Shown here in pieces: positions 6,608 through 11,876 of a stretch of 11,876 nt of DNA. The notes beneath the pieces were generated by a model. That model made no database searches. It saw only the letters and a program-made list of their open reading frames with translations, and was not told the DNA's origin. Position 1 is the stretch's first letter; every line of letters starts with the position of its first letter. The stretch spans positions 1-11,876 of the forward strand of contig JAAZOW010000320.1 in NCBI GenBank assembly GCA_012797575.1. Direction: 5' to 3'. Source of the DNA: Methanomicrobiales archaeon (GTDB taxonomy: Archaea; Halobacteriota; Methanomicrobia; Methanomicrobiales; Methanoculleaceae). The position numbers and the translations under genes are program-made.

Positions 6608-7567
6608 ATGGTTGAGATTGGCTATAAGCTGTCATGCGAGGAGCACGGCGCCCCTGACCTTGTCTGCAACGCCCGCCAGGCAGAGGATGCCGGGTTTGCG
6701 TTCGCCATGATATCGGATCACTACCTCCCCTGGACCACCAGGCAGGGAGAGAGCCCATTTGTCTGGGCGGTCATCGGCGGCATATCCCAGGTGACGGCAG
6801 AGCTCCGGTTGCTCACGGGTGTCACCTGCCCGACGGTCAGGATACATCCGGGCATCATCGCCCAGGCCGCGGCGACCGCCGCAGCCATGATGCCCGGGCG
6901 GTTCGCCCTCGGCCTCGGGTCAGGGGAGTACCTCAACGAGCATGTCTTCGGCGATCGCTGGCCCCCGGCGCCGGTCAGGATAGAGATGCTTGAAGAGGCG
7001 GTGGAGGTGATCAGGCTGCTCTGGAAGGGGGGCGTGCAGAACTATTACGGCGCCTTCTACGCCCTTGAGAATGCAGAGATCTTCTCGCTCCCCGAGGTTC
7101 TCCCCCCGATCTATATAGCGTCCGAGGGCCCGATCAGCGCCTCCCTGGCAGCGCGGATCGGAGAGGGGTTCATCAACGGGGGGGCAAGCGCGGAGGAGAG
7201 TCTTATCGTCTTTCGAAAATCCGGAGGTGACGATAAACCGGCGTACCAGGAGGTCTCGGTCTGCTGGGCGGAGAGCGAAGAGGTAGGACGGATGACCGCC
7301 TATGAGCAGTGGCCCATCGCGGCGAACAAGGGAGAGTTGAATCGGATCCTCCCCACACCAGCCCACTACGAACAACTGGCAACGATGGTGACACTCTGGG
7401 ACGTGACGGAAGATATCCCCTGCGGCCCCGATCCCGAGCGCCATATCAAGAAGATCGAGGAGGGCATTCGGATGGGGTTCGACCACATCTGCGTCCACCA
7501 GATCGGAGAGCAACAGCAAGCGTTTATGGAGTTTTACCGGGAAGAAGTCCTGCCACACTTCCAGTAG
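6608..7567 (+). CDS. F420-dependent LLM-class oxidoreductase (glucose-6-phosphate dehydrogenase-like family)
   Basis: The 319-residue TIM-barrel enzyme belongs to the luciferase-like superfamily and uses coenzyme F420 for hydride transfer in the cytoplasm. It resembles the TIGR03557-type group related to F420-dependent glucose-6-phosphate dehydrogenase. Residues aligning with that enzyme's active site are visible: Asp37-His38 and Trp42 in SDHYLPW, and Glu107 in LGSGEYLNEH. The GVTCPTVRIHPGIIAQAAAT segment (71-90) and the MMPGRFALGLGSGE segment (94-107) are typical of the family. It is not Mer, the methanogenesis enzyme of this superfamily, because it lacks Mer's N-terminal pattern as far as I can judge. 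The ATG start follows GGGGGTTGATT, a plausible ribosome site. The true substrate is unknown. The gene is divergent from HPS-RraA, with a 119-bp shared promoter region. Confidence 0.88.
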   Translation: MVEIGYKLSCEEHGAPDLVCNARQAEDAGFAFAMISDHYLPWTTRQGESPFVWAVIGGISQVTAELRLLTGVTCPTVRIHPGIIAQAAATAAAMMPGRFALGLGSGEYLNEHVFGDRWPPAPVRIEMLEEAVEVIRLLWKGGVQNYYGAFYALENAEIFSLPEVLPPIYIASEGPISASLAARIGEGFINGGASAEESLIVFRKSGGDDKPAYQEVSVCWAESEEVGRMTAYEQWPIAANKGELNRILPTPAHYEQLATMVTLWDVTEDIPCGPDPERHIKKIEEGIRMGFDHICVHQIGEQQQAFMEFYREEVLPHFQ

Positions 7568-7593
7568 GGTGCAGGCCGCCAGGGAGATGATTC

Positions 7594-8025
7594 ATGCCCC
7601 TTGCCGATCAAGGCCACTCCAGGATGAATGCAGGAAGAGATGAGGCGAACATCCGCCGGGTCTGCGGACGGCAAAGACCAGGGCAAGAGCTCGCGGAGAT
7701 ACACGCTCTTTTGACCTCCAGGCCCTCCGGGGGCGGCGGTACGGGATCTCCAGTCCGTCCCCACCGGATACCGGCGGCGCCTCTACCCACGGGTGATGGA
7801 GCAGCTCTTTGATACCCACCACCCCCTCATATCCGCCGCCCGCTGGTTGAGTTCCAGAAGTTCTGTGGGATGATCGAGAGGACATGCCTCACCCGGGAGA
7901 GCGATCTACACCTGAGCCTCCTCTACTACCTCCTCGCCAACCCGATGGGTTTTGAGGTCGAGATCAGGGATAAGGCCGACGGCGTCGAGAACGCCCTCTG
8001 CCCGACAAAACAGAGTGATGTATGA
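7594..8025 (+). pseudogene. Frameshifted gene of unknown function (two compensating shifts)
   Basis: The start ATG has a good ribosome site (AGGGAGATGAT, two bases before it). Frame one reads well up to about 7715; then the sensible reading moves one base on (RDLQSVPTGYRRRLYPRVME, about 7742-7801, continuing to HHPL), while frame one meets TGA at 7810. From about 7837 frame one is again clearly coding (VEFQKFCGMIERTC, then SLLYYLLANPMGFEVEI) to the TGA at 8023. The two switch points coincide with a five-G run at 7729-7733 and a five-C run at 7822-7826. Restored, it would be a 143-residue soluble protein. I do not recognise the family. Either it is a decayed gene or the sequence has two homopolymer errors; the exact compensation makes both possible. 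It ends back-to-back with the next gene in the palindrome TGATCA. Confidence 0.7.
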
Positions 8026-8475
8026 TCAATTGGTTGAGAAGTATCCGAGTCCGCCGGTGATCTCGCTGACCTTCTCGTAATGCTTGGTGTCGTGCGGAGT
8101 GACGATGGTGAGTGAAGGCACGACCACCCCGAACCTATGCTCGGGGAACCAGTAAGAGCCGCGCCCGTAATCATTCGACGCGTTCTTCACGTGGACCACG
8201 GCATGCTCCAGATCGACAGTCTGGACCCTGGCACCCTCGAAGTTGAGTACATCAAGTACTTTCTGTCTCAAATCTGATTTTCCAAGGAGGAGGACGAGGA
8301 GCCCGATGCCGCTATCGATCTGATAGTTTATGGTTACGACAGCGTCCTCCTCGAGCAGGCGAACAGTGACATTCTCGACGGTGATGTAGCTATACCGCTC
8401 ATCGCTCCCCGCTGCCGCAGGGGCGGCGAGCACAGCTATGAGCATCAGCACAACCCCTGCTGTCACCCATCTCAT
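8026..8475 (-). CDS. Exported protein of unknown function
   Basis: The 149-residue protein starts with a classical signal peptide: Arg2, a hydrophobic core from about residue 5 to 18, and an AAPAAAG cleavage region near residues 18-23. The mature part is rich in beta-forming residues (YSYITVENVTVRL, AVVTINYQI), has a hydrophobic GLLVLLLG stretch near the middle that could be a buried strand or helix, and has an aromatic YGRGSYWFPEHRFG segment. No Cys lipobox or second clear transmembrane segment is seen, so secretion or association with the cell envelope is expected. I do not recognise a named family. The ATG at 8475 has no ribosome site but lies about 27 bp from a TATA-like TTTTATC, fitting leaderless transcription. 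It is convergent with, and directly abuts, the frameshifted gene. Confidence 0.8.
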   Translation of the reverse strand: MRWVTAGVVLMLIAVLAAPAAAGSDERYSYITVENVTVRLLEEDAVVTINYQIDSGIGLLVLLLGKSDLRQKVLDVLNFEGARVQTVDLEHAVVHVKNASNDYGRGSYWFPEHRFGVVVPSLTIVTPHDTKHYEKVSEITGGLGYFSTN

Positions 8476-8498
8476 GATAGAATGGTTGTTCCGAGAGT

Positions 8499-8514
8499 GA
8501 TAAAACCTTTATGG
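8499..8514. promoter_or_regulatory. Back-to-back TATA-like boxes
   Basis: GATAAAACC (8499-8507; TTTTATC on the minus strand) sits about 27 bp from the minus-strand ATG at 8475. The adjacent CTTTATGG (8507-8514) sits about 27 bp from the plus-strand ATG at 8538. Both spacings are what leaderless archaeal transcripts would need. Confidence 0.4.
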
Positions 8515-8537
8515 TAGCCTCATGTCCAAGAGCCCCT

Positions 8538-8684
8538 ATGTCAGAGATATGGACAGATCGCCGCAAAATATATGGTTTCTACGGTGCCCACTCGGCTTGT
8601 AGCGCATTCTCGAAGGGTCCCCCCTGGAACGCTTCCCCCATCCGCCGCCCACCACCCCGGGTAGGGAGGCAAAAAAAGAGTTGA
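8538..8684 (+). CDS. Questionable 48-residue ORF
   Basis: The short frame begins MSEIWTDRRKIYGFYGAHS and ends in a Pro/Arg-rich tail before TGA at 8682. The N-terminal part looks protein-like (mixed charged and aromatic residues) and has a TATA-like box about 27 bp upstream, but there is no ribosome site and the last third reads like noncoding DNA. The start faintly recalls NADAR-type proteins (FYG followed by an SxF motif), so it could be the stump of a larger lost gene; that resemblance is weak. Its end runs into the T-run terminator of albA on the other strand. Confidence 0.25.
   Translation: MSEIWTDRRKIYGFYGAHSACSAFSKGPPWNASPIRRPPPRVGRQKKS
8671..8677 (-). terminator. Poly-T terminator of albA
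   Basis: Seven A residues on the plus strand give TTTTTTT 12 bp past the albA stop on the minus strand. A T-run directly downstream of the last gene is the usual archaeal termination signal, so this likely ends the asd-albA transcript. Confidence 0.7.
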
Positions 8685-8688
8685 TCCT

Positions 8689-8961
8689 TCACTTCAGCTG
8701 AGTGAGGACGATCTCAATACTTGAGACGTTTGTCTTGCCGGTATCGGTATCGATCATCTCAGTTGATGTAAAGATCCCTTTCTTGCTCACGTTCTCCAGG
8801 AACCGGTTGAGCGCGATCTCCGCTGTATCGACGGCGCGAGAGATCGCCTTCCCTCTGGCCTTGATTGCGACTTCTTCAGCTCCGTTGTTGAACTGGGTGA
8901 CCACCGCGAGCACATAGTTCATGACTGGTTTATTCCCTACGAATACTGTATTATCTTTCAT
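8689..8961 (-). CDS. albA: DNA/RNA-binding protein Alba
   Basis: Alba is an abundant archaeal chromatin protein that coats DNA and also binds RNA as a dimer. The 90 residues match the family length. The hallmark N-terminal VFVGNKPVMNYVLAVVTQF (6-24) contains Lys11, corresponding to the nucleic-acid-contacting, acetylatable lysine of Sulfolobus Alba. It is followed by VAIKARGKAISRAVDTAEI (31-49), the conserved second helix. The ATG at 8961 is preceded by GAGGTGG (8972-8978 region), a good ribosome site. It lies 19 bp downstream of asd on the same strand and ends before a seven-T terminator, so it is the last gene of a transcript with asd. Pairing a chromatin gene with lysine/methionine/threonine precursor synthesis has no known functional reason. 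Confidence 0.96.
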   Translation of the reverse strand: MKDNTVFVGNKPVMNYVLAVVTQFNNGAEEVAIKARGKAISRAVDTAEIALNRFLENVSKKGIFTSTEMIDTDTGKTNVSSIEIVLTQLK

Positions 8962-8980
8962 AGCTATTAGCCCACCTCGT

Positions 8981-9997
8981 CTAGAGATACTTCCTTGAGT
9001 ATATCAGCTCTGCGTTGAGAACGGATGCACCTGCAGCCCCACGGATGGTGTTGTGCCCGAGCGCAATGAACCGTAATCCTTCCCGAATTCTCCCGACGGA
9101 GACCGTCATGCCCCGCCCACGGTTACGGTCGAGTCGTGGTTGCGGGCGGTTGGACTGGTCGAGGAGCTCAACTGCTTTTGCCGGTTGTAAGGGTAGATTG
9201 CTGAAGGGAGACTTAAAGGTTGCGTAAGCTTTTTTCACTTCATCGACTGACTCCGTAACGTCGACCCAGACGGCCATGGTGTGCCCATCAATGACCGGGA
9301 CCCGGTGGCAGCTTGTGCTCACCTTGAACGGGGCCGGGATCACCTCAGAGCCATTGAACGTCCCCATGATCTTTACGATCTCAGTCTCTATCTTCTCTTC
9401 CTCGTCCCCGATATACGGGACAACGTTATCGTAGATATCCATGGCTGCAACGCCGGCAAACCCGCCCCCTGAGATTGCCTGCATGGTTGCTGCACGCACA
9501 TCATGAAACTCGAACGATCTGAGGGGTGCGAGAGCCAGGGCAAGGACGATCGTCGAGCAGTTCGGATTGGTCACGATGAACCCCCCGCGCCCCCGGTCCC
9601 GCTGGATGTCGATCAGGCCCAGGTGATCTGGGTTGATCTCAGGTATCACCAGGGGAACGTCCGGATCCATACGGTGCGATCGGGCGTTGCTGCAGACGGC
9701 GATACCCGCTTCGGCGATCTCGGTCTCAAGCGACGTCGCTACATCGGCAGGGAGCGCCGAGAAGACAAGATCGCAGCCCTTCAGACTCTCAACGGTTGTG
9801 GGAGTGATGACGATATCGCTGACCGTATCCGGGTACGGCGCGTCGAGACGCCAGTTAACCACCTTGCCGTACGGTTTTCCTGCACTCCGTTCAGAAGCGG
9901 TGAGTGTCTGGAGATGAAACCAGGGATGATCCGCTAAAAGCTGAACGAAGCGCTGTCCCACTGCCCCTGTGGCACCAAGCACTCCTACATTGATCAT
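8981..9997 (-). CDS. asd: Aspartate-semialdehyde dehydrogenase
   Basis: It reduces aspartyl phosphate with NADPH to aspartate semialdehyde, the branch point to lysine, threonine and methionine. The 338-residue archaeal-type protein has the nucleotide loop GVLGATGAVGQRF (5-17), the catalytic thiol Cys147 in TNPNCSTI, and STSCHRVPVIDGH with the probable catalytic His239. The ISGGGFAGV segment (175-183) and the C-terminal GHNTIRGAAGASVLNAE are also typical. The start at 9997 puts the dinucleotide loop at residue 5 as expected; no ribosome site is visible, but TTTTAATA lies about 32 bp upstream. It is followed by albA and preceded by the ferredoxin and dap genes, all on the same strand; DapA uses its product directly. 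Confidence 0.96.
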   Translation of the reverse strand: MINVGVLGATGAVGQRFVQLLADHPWFHLQTLTASERSAGKPYGKVVNWRLDAPYPDTVSDIVITPTTVESLKGCDLVFSALPADVATSLETEIAEAGIAVCSNARSHRMDPDVPLVIPEINPDHLGLIDIQRDRGRGGFIVTNPNCSTIVLALALAPLRSFEFHDVRAATMQAISGGGFAGVAAMDIYDNVVPYIGDEEEKIETEIVKIMGTFNGSEVIPAPFKVSTSCHRVPVIDGHTMAVWVDVTESVDEVKKAYATFKSPFSNLPLQPAKAVELLDQSNRPQPRLDRNRGRGMTVSVGRIREGLRFIALGHNTIRGAAGASVLNAELIYSRKYL

Positions 9998-10024
9998 AGA
10001 CGAAAATATCTCTTGTGCTAGTGG

Positions 10025-10033
10025 TATTAAAAG
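10025..10033 (-). promoter_or_regulatory. Possible TATA box of asd
   Basis: TATTAAAAG on the plus strand reads CTTTTAATA on the minus strand. Its centre is about 32 bp upstream of the asd ATG at 9997, so a transcript would start within a few bases of the start codon. This fits the missing Shine-Dalgarno site and would allow asd-albA to be expressed apart from the upstream genes. Confidence 0.5.
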
Positions 10034-10044
10034 AGTGTGTTTTC

Positions 10045-10218
10045 TTATTCCATCGTGATAGCCTCAGATGGACACTCATCAACACAGGTCTCGCAATCCA
10101 CACAGAGATCAGGATCTACTTTTGCTTTGCCGTCCACCATGGTGATCGCCTCAGATGGGCAGACATCCACGCAGGTCTCACAACCGGTACACTTCTCAAT
10201 ATCAACGACTGCTGGCAT
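10045..10218 (-). CDS. 2[4Fe-4S] ferredoxin
   Basis: A 57-residue electron carrier. It has two complete cluster motifs, CTGCETCVDVCP (10-21) and CVDCETCVDECP (39-50), each CxxCxxCxxxCP, giving two [4Fe-4S] clusters as in clostridial ferredoxins. The two halves are near-identical (PSEAITM follows both), and the corresponding DNA segments 10050-10104 and 10137-10191 still match at roughly three quarters of positions, an internal duplication 29 codons apart. The ATG at 10218 follows GAGGATGA four bases upstream. The gene lies between dapB and asd on the same strand. Such small ferredoxins supply low-potential electrons to oxidoreductases; why it sits in a lysine cluster is not known, as none of the lysine enzymes here needs a ferredoxin. 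Its own promoter is unclear because a transposon remnant lies directly upstream. Confidence 0.93.
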   Translation of the reverse strand: MPAVVDIEKCTGCETCVDVCPSEAITMVDGKAKVDPDLCVDCETCVDECPSEAITME

Positions 10219-10267
10219 TTTTCATCCTCTTGAAGTATGTTTCTTTGGTGAATCAAAAATGAATTAC

Positions 10268-10285
10268 CCCGCGTTCACGGGCGGG
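10268..10285 (-). repeat. Right-end hairpin of the IS element
   Basis: On the minus strand CCCG-CC-CG-TGAA-CG-CGGG forms a stem with a two-base bulge and a TGAA loop. Bulged subterminal hairpins of this kind are the recognition structures of IS200/IS605 transposases, and in TnpB systems this end also forms the scaffold of the omega RNA. Confidence 0.6.
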
Positions 10286-10290
10286 ATTTC

Positions 10291-10698
10291 TCAGCTGCCA
10301 TCCCCCTCCCCAACGGGAGCCCGTGTCCACAGGCTCGATGGCGCGTATGTTGCGGCACCTGATACGGCTCCCTTCGACTTGAATCGTGGGAATCCTTTCT
10401 TCTCACGGAAGGATCGAGTGGAGGCATCATCGAGGTTCCTGTTCGCGCACTGGAGTGACTGGGAGTTGACTTCTTTGAGCCACAGATGCTCCTCTTTGAG
10501 GGCGGGAAGGCGGGTGTTCAGATCGAAACAGGAGAGCTTTTGACCATCCTGTTCGTATGCTCGAATCTCCTGCTCCAGGGAGTGATTATACACAGACCGA
10601 CAGGCATGGACGTGGTGCATGAGGAGCGGAACTTGCCCTCTCGACGGATACATCCGATACTTGTAGGCTTGGAGCATGCAAGTAGGGTTGGACTTCAT
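10291..10698 (-). pseudogene. tnpB: Truncated TnpB (RNA-guided nuclease / OrfB), N-terminal third only
   Basis: The 135-residue frame starts MKSNPTCMLQAYKYRMYPSR, the classic TnpB N-terminus (the family start may be the inner ATG at 10677). It continues with the helical HACRSVYNHSLE segment and reaches KGFPRFKSK at about residue 108, a standard landmark in the first third of TnpB. There the homology stops: the next 25 residues are unrelated and reach a stop beside the right-end hairpin. Full TnpB proteins are about 370-430 residues, so the RuvC catalytic residues and the zinc ribbon are missing and it cannot cut DNA. The frame stays open across the deletion. Reading can be extended upstream to 10938 through dapB antisense, but that part is not TnpB. 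Confidence 0.85.
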
Positions 10699-10724
10699 AA
10701 TTACATATAATTTTTTATCTTGCA

Positions 10725-10746
10725 GGGCTCTCGGGGTGGAGCGCCC
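10725..10746. repeat. Left-end hairpin of the IS element
   Basis: GGGC-T-CTC (10725-10732) pairs with GAG-C-GCCC (10739-10746) around a GGGGTG loop, with a single mismatch in the stem. It lies about 27 bp upstream of the tnpB start, where the left-end imperfect palindrome of IS200/IS605 elements is expected. Confidence 0.5.
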
Positions 10747-10808
10747 GTCCCCGCACCTATTTGTTGGTCGAGGTCTTTTCGCTCCGCCCCCGCAAGAAAA
10801 AGCGATCT

Positions 10809-11570
10809 TTACCGTATCCCCAGAACTTCCTGCATCGTGTAGATGCGTGGCTCCTTCCCGATAACCCAGCGGGCGGCCCGGATAGCTCCTTGTGCGAACA
10901 CTGCGCGGTCGTAGGCGCGGTGGGAGATCTCGATGCACTCAAAATTCCCCGCGAAGAGGACCGTATGATCGCCGACGATATCACCACCCCGGATGGCGTG
11001 CACACCGATCTCACCCTTTCGCTCCGCCATACCCGCGCGGCCGTAGACCTTCTCGCGCTCACCGAGCTCCTGATCCAGGATCTGGAGGATCGTCTTTGCG
11101 GTGCCGCTCGGAGCATCCTTCTTGTAGCGATGATGAGCTTCGGTGACCTCGATATCGTAGTCGCCAAGCTCACGGGCGGCCTCGCGCACGAGTTCCCAGA
11201 AGATGTTGACACCGACAGAGAAGTTGCTCGATATCACCGCGGGGACGCTTCCCTCGACGGCGCTCCGGATGATCTCCCCCTGCTCAGGGGAGAACCCGGT
11301 CGTCCCGACGACAAGCGCCACGTTGTTCCTGGCCGCCGCCCTGATGTTCTCGACCGCAGCGGCTGCGACCGTGAAGTCGATGAGGATATCCGACTCCGTC
11401 TCTTTGAGGAATGCATCTATGCGCGCCGAGGGAACCACCTCCTTCCCAAAGAGCGTTCCTTCCCGTATATCAGTCCCGCCGACCAGCTCCAGGTCGGGCG
11501 CATCATCGACGATCCGGCCGATCATGGTGCCCATCCGACCCAGGGCGCCGGAGACAGCTACCTTAATCAT
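10809..11570 (-). CDS. dapB: 4-hydroxy-tetrahydrodipicolinate reductase (DapB)
   Basis: Second enzyme of the lysine branch: it reduces the DapA product with NAD(P)H to tetrahydrodipicolinate. The 253 residues match the family. The N-terminal nucleotide fold has VSGALGRMG (6-14) and the VVGTTGF segment (87-93). The substrate-binding loop EAHHRYKKDAPSGTA (144-158) carries the catalytic His146 and Lys150 and the DAPSGT signature. The ATG at 11570 overlaps the end of dapA by 8 bp, so the two are translationally coupled. Downstream, a five-T run (10797-10801 on the minus strand) and then a transposon remnant separate it from the ferredoxin, asd and albA genes. Confidence 0.97.
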   Translation of the reverse strand: MIKVAVSGALGRMGTMIGRIVDDAPDLELVGGTDIREGTLFGKEVVPSARIDAFLKETESDILIDFTVAAAAVENIRAAARNNVALVVGTTGFSPEQGEIIRSAVEGSVPAVISSNFSVGVNIFWELVREAARELGDYDIEVTEAHHRYKKDAPSGTAKTILQILDQELGEREKVYGRAGMAERKGEIGVHAIRGGDIVGDHTVLFAGNFECIEISHRAYDRAVFAQGAIRAARWVIGKEPRIYTMQEVLGIR

Positions 11571-11876
11571 AGTTCTCCAGCACCCTCCTCAGCTGCTCCG
11601 TCTTCCCCTCATCCAGCTCATCGAGCGGCAACCTGACCGGTCCTGCTGCCATTCCAAGGATCTCCACCGCTTTCTTCACGGGGATGGGATTCGTATCGAT
11701 GAACATCGCCCGGAAGAGTGGAGAGAGCTCAAAGTGCAGGTCCAGTGCGCGGGCAAAGTCGCCTGCGCGGTAGGACTCGTACATCTGCGACATCCGGCGG
11801 GGATCAGCATTGGCGGCGACCGATATCACACCCGCGCCCCCCAACGCGAGAATAGGAAGGGTCATGGCGTCATCCC
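11563..11876 (-). CDS. dapA: 4-hydroxy-tetrahydrodipicolinate synthase (DapA), C-terminal part
   Basis: The gene runs off the right edge; about 104 C-terminal residues are seen. DapA condenses pyruvate with aspartate semialdehyde in the first committed step to lysine. The visible part begins just after the Schiff-base lysine region, with DDAMTLPILALGGAGVISV, a typical DapA stretch, and continues with the helical C-terminal domain (NPIPVKKAVEILG is also typical). The catalytic Lys and Tyr lie outside the window. The Met at 11865 is internal, since the homology continues upstream of it. Its TAA stop lies inside the start of dapB. Confidence 0.93.
   Translation of the reverse strand, partial: DDAMTLPILALGGAGVISVAANADPRRMSQMYESYRAGDFARALDLHFELSPLFRAMFIDTNPIPVKKAVEILGMAAGPVRLPLDELDEGKTEQLRRVLENYD

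Larger units (their letters stand above)
10246..10750 (-). mobile_element. Internally deleted IS200/IS605-type (IS1341-like) element
   Basis: The 590-bp gap between dapB and the ferredoxin gene holds a tnpB 5' fragment flanked by two imperfect hairpins, as expected for the ends of this single-strand transposon family. The left end is at 10725-10746, just upstream of tnpB, and the right end at 10268-10285, just downstream. No tnpA is present, so mobility would depend on a transposase elsewhere. Exact ends are not determined; I see no inverted terminal repeats or target duplication, which this family lacks anyway. Confidence 0.7.

Noticed and set aside
6489..6758. A 90-residue N-terminal extension of the HPS-RraA protein
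   Set aside because: It covers the promoter and the start of the divergent LLM gene and looks unlike protein; the synthase domain begins exactly at 6488.
7592..7885. A minus-strand gene over the frameshifted locus
   Set aside because: The translation is Gly/Ser/Arg/Pro-rich with no protein-like pattern, while the plus strand shows coding bias and a ribosome site.
10761..11636. A 291-residue plus-strand gene
   Set aside because: It is antisense to dapB, whose motifs are unmistakable; its composition is a mirror of high-GC third positions.
1..11876. A CRISPR array to accompany the cas1-like gene
   Set aside because: I found no series of 23-40 bp direct repeats with regular spacers on either strand.
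1..11876. tRNA or rRNA genes
   Set aside because: No cloverleaf with a GGTTCRAATCC-type arm or rRNA-like segment was recognised by eye.

Overview
The window looks like a chromosomal segment of a GC-rich methanogenic archaeon, most likely order Methanomicrobiales (Methanoculleus-like; family-level recognition only, no search was run). The signs are an Alba chromatin gene, an F420-type LLM oxidoreductase, a fused hexulose-phosphate synthase/RraA gene, paired archaeal PaaK-type ligases with an ACT-domain gene, archaeal TATA-like boxes, and Shine-Dalgarno sites matching AGGAGGTGAT.

Layout. 1-585 holds an alpha-helical-repeat protein, possibly 5'-truncated, overlapping by four bases an acylphosphatase gene (582-869). 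A solo cas1-like gene (851-1786, minus) runs tail-to-tail into the acylphosphatase gene, sharing 19 bp, with no CRISPR array or other cas gene in view. After a GC-rich divergent intergenic region that carries a strong hairpin upstream of the first ligase start, a tightly overlapping operon (2085-5106) encodes two paralogous phenylacetate-CoA-ligase-type enzymes and a double ACT-domain protein. This set fits uptake or recycling of aryl acids into CoA thioesters, probably feeding or reversing 2-oxoacid:ferredoxin oxidoreductases, which are not in the window. Convergent to it is the HPS-RraA fusion (5199-6488, minus), which should serve ribulose monophosphate chemistry. It is divergent from an F420-dependent LLM oxidoreductase (6608-7567).

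A frameshifted gene (7594-8025, two compensating shifts near homopolymer runs), a small exported protein (8026-8475, minus) and a questionable 48-residue ORF (8538-8684) follow. The right third (8689-11876) is a leftward lysine/aspartate-family cluster: dapA (partial), dapB, a 57-residue 2[4Fe-4S] ferredoxin, asd and albA. dapA and dapB overlap. Between dapB and the ferredoxin gene sits a remnant of an IS200/IS605-type element that keeps the N-terminal third of TnpB and apparent hairpins at both ends but has lost the nuclease part.

The most unusual signals are the solo Cas1 with an apparently replaced catalytic glutamate, the internally deleted TnpB element inside a biosynthetic cluster, the paaK leader hairpin, and a recurring arrangement in which genes without a Shine-Dalgarno site have a TATA-like box 25-32 bp before the start codon, which suggests leaderless transcription.
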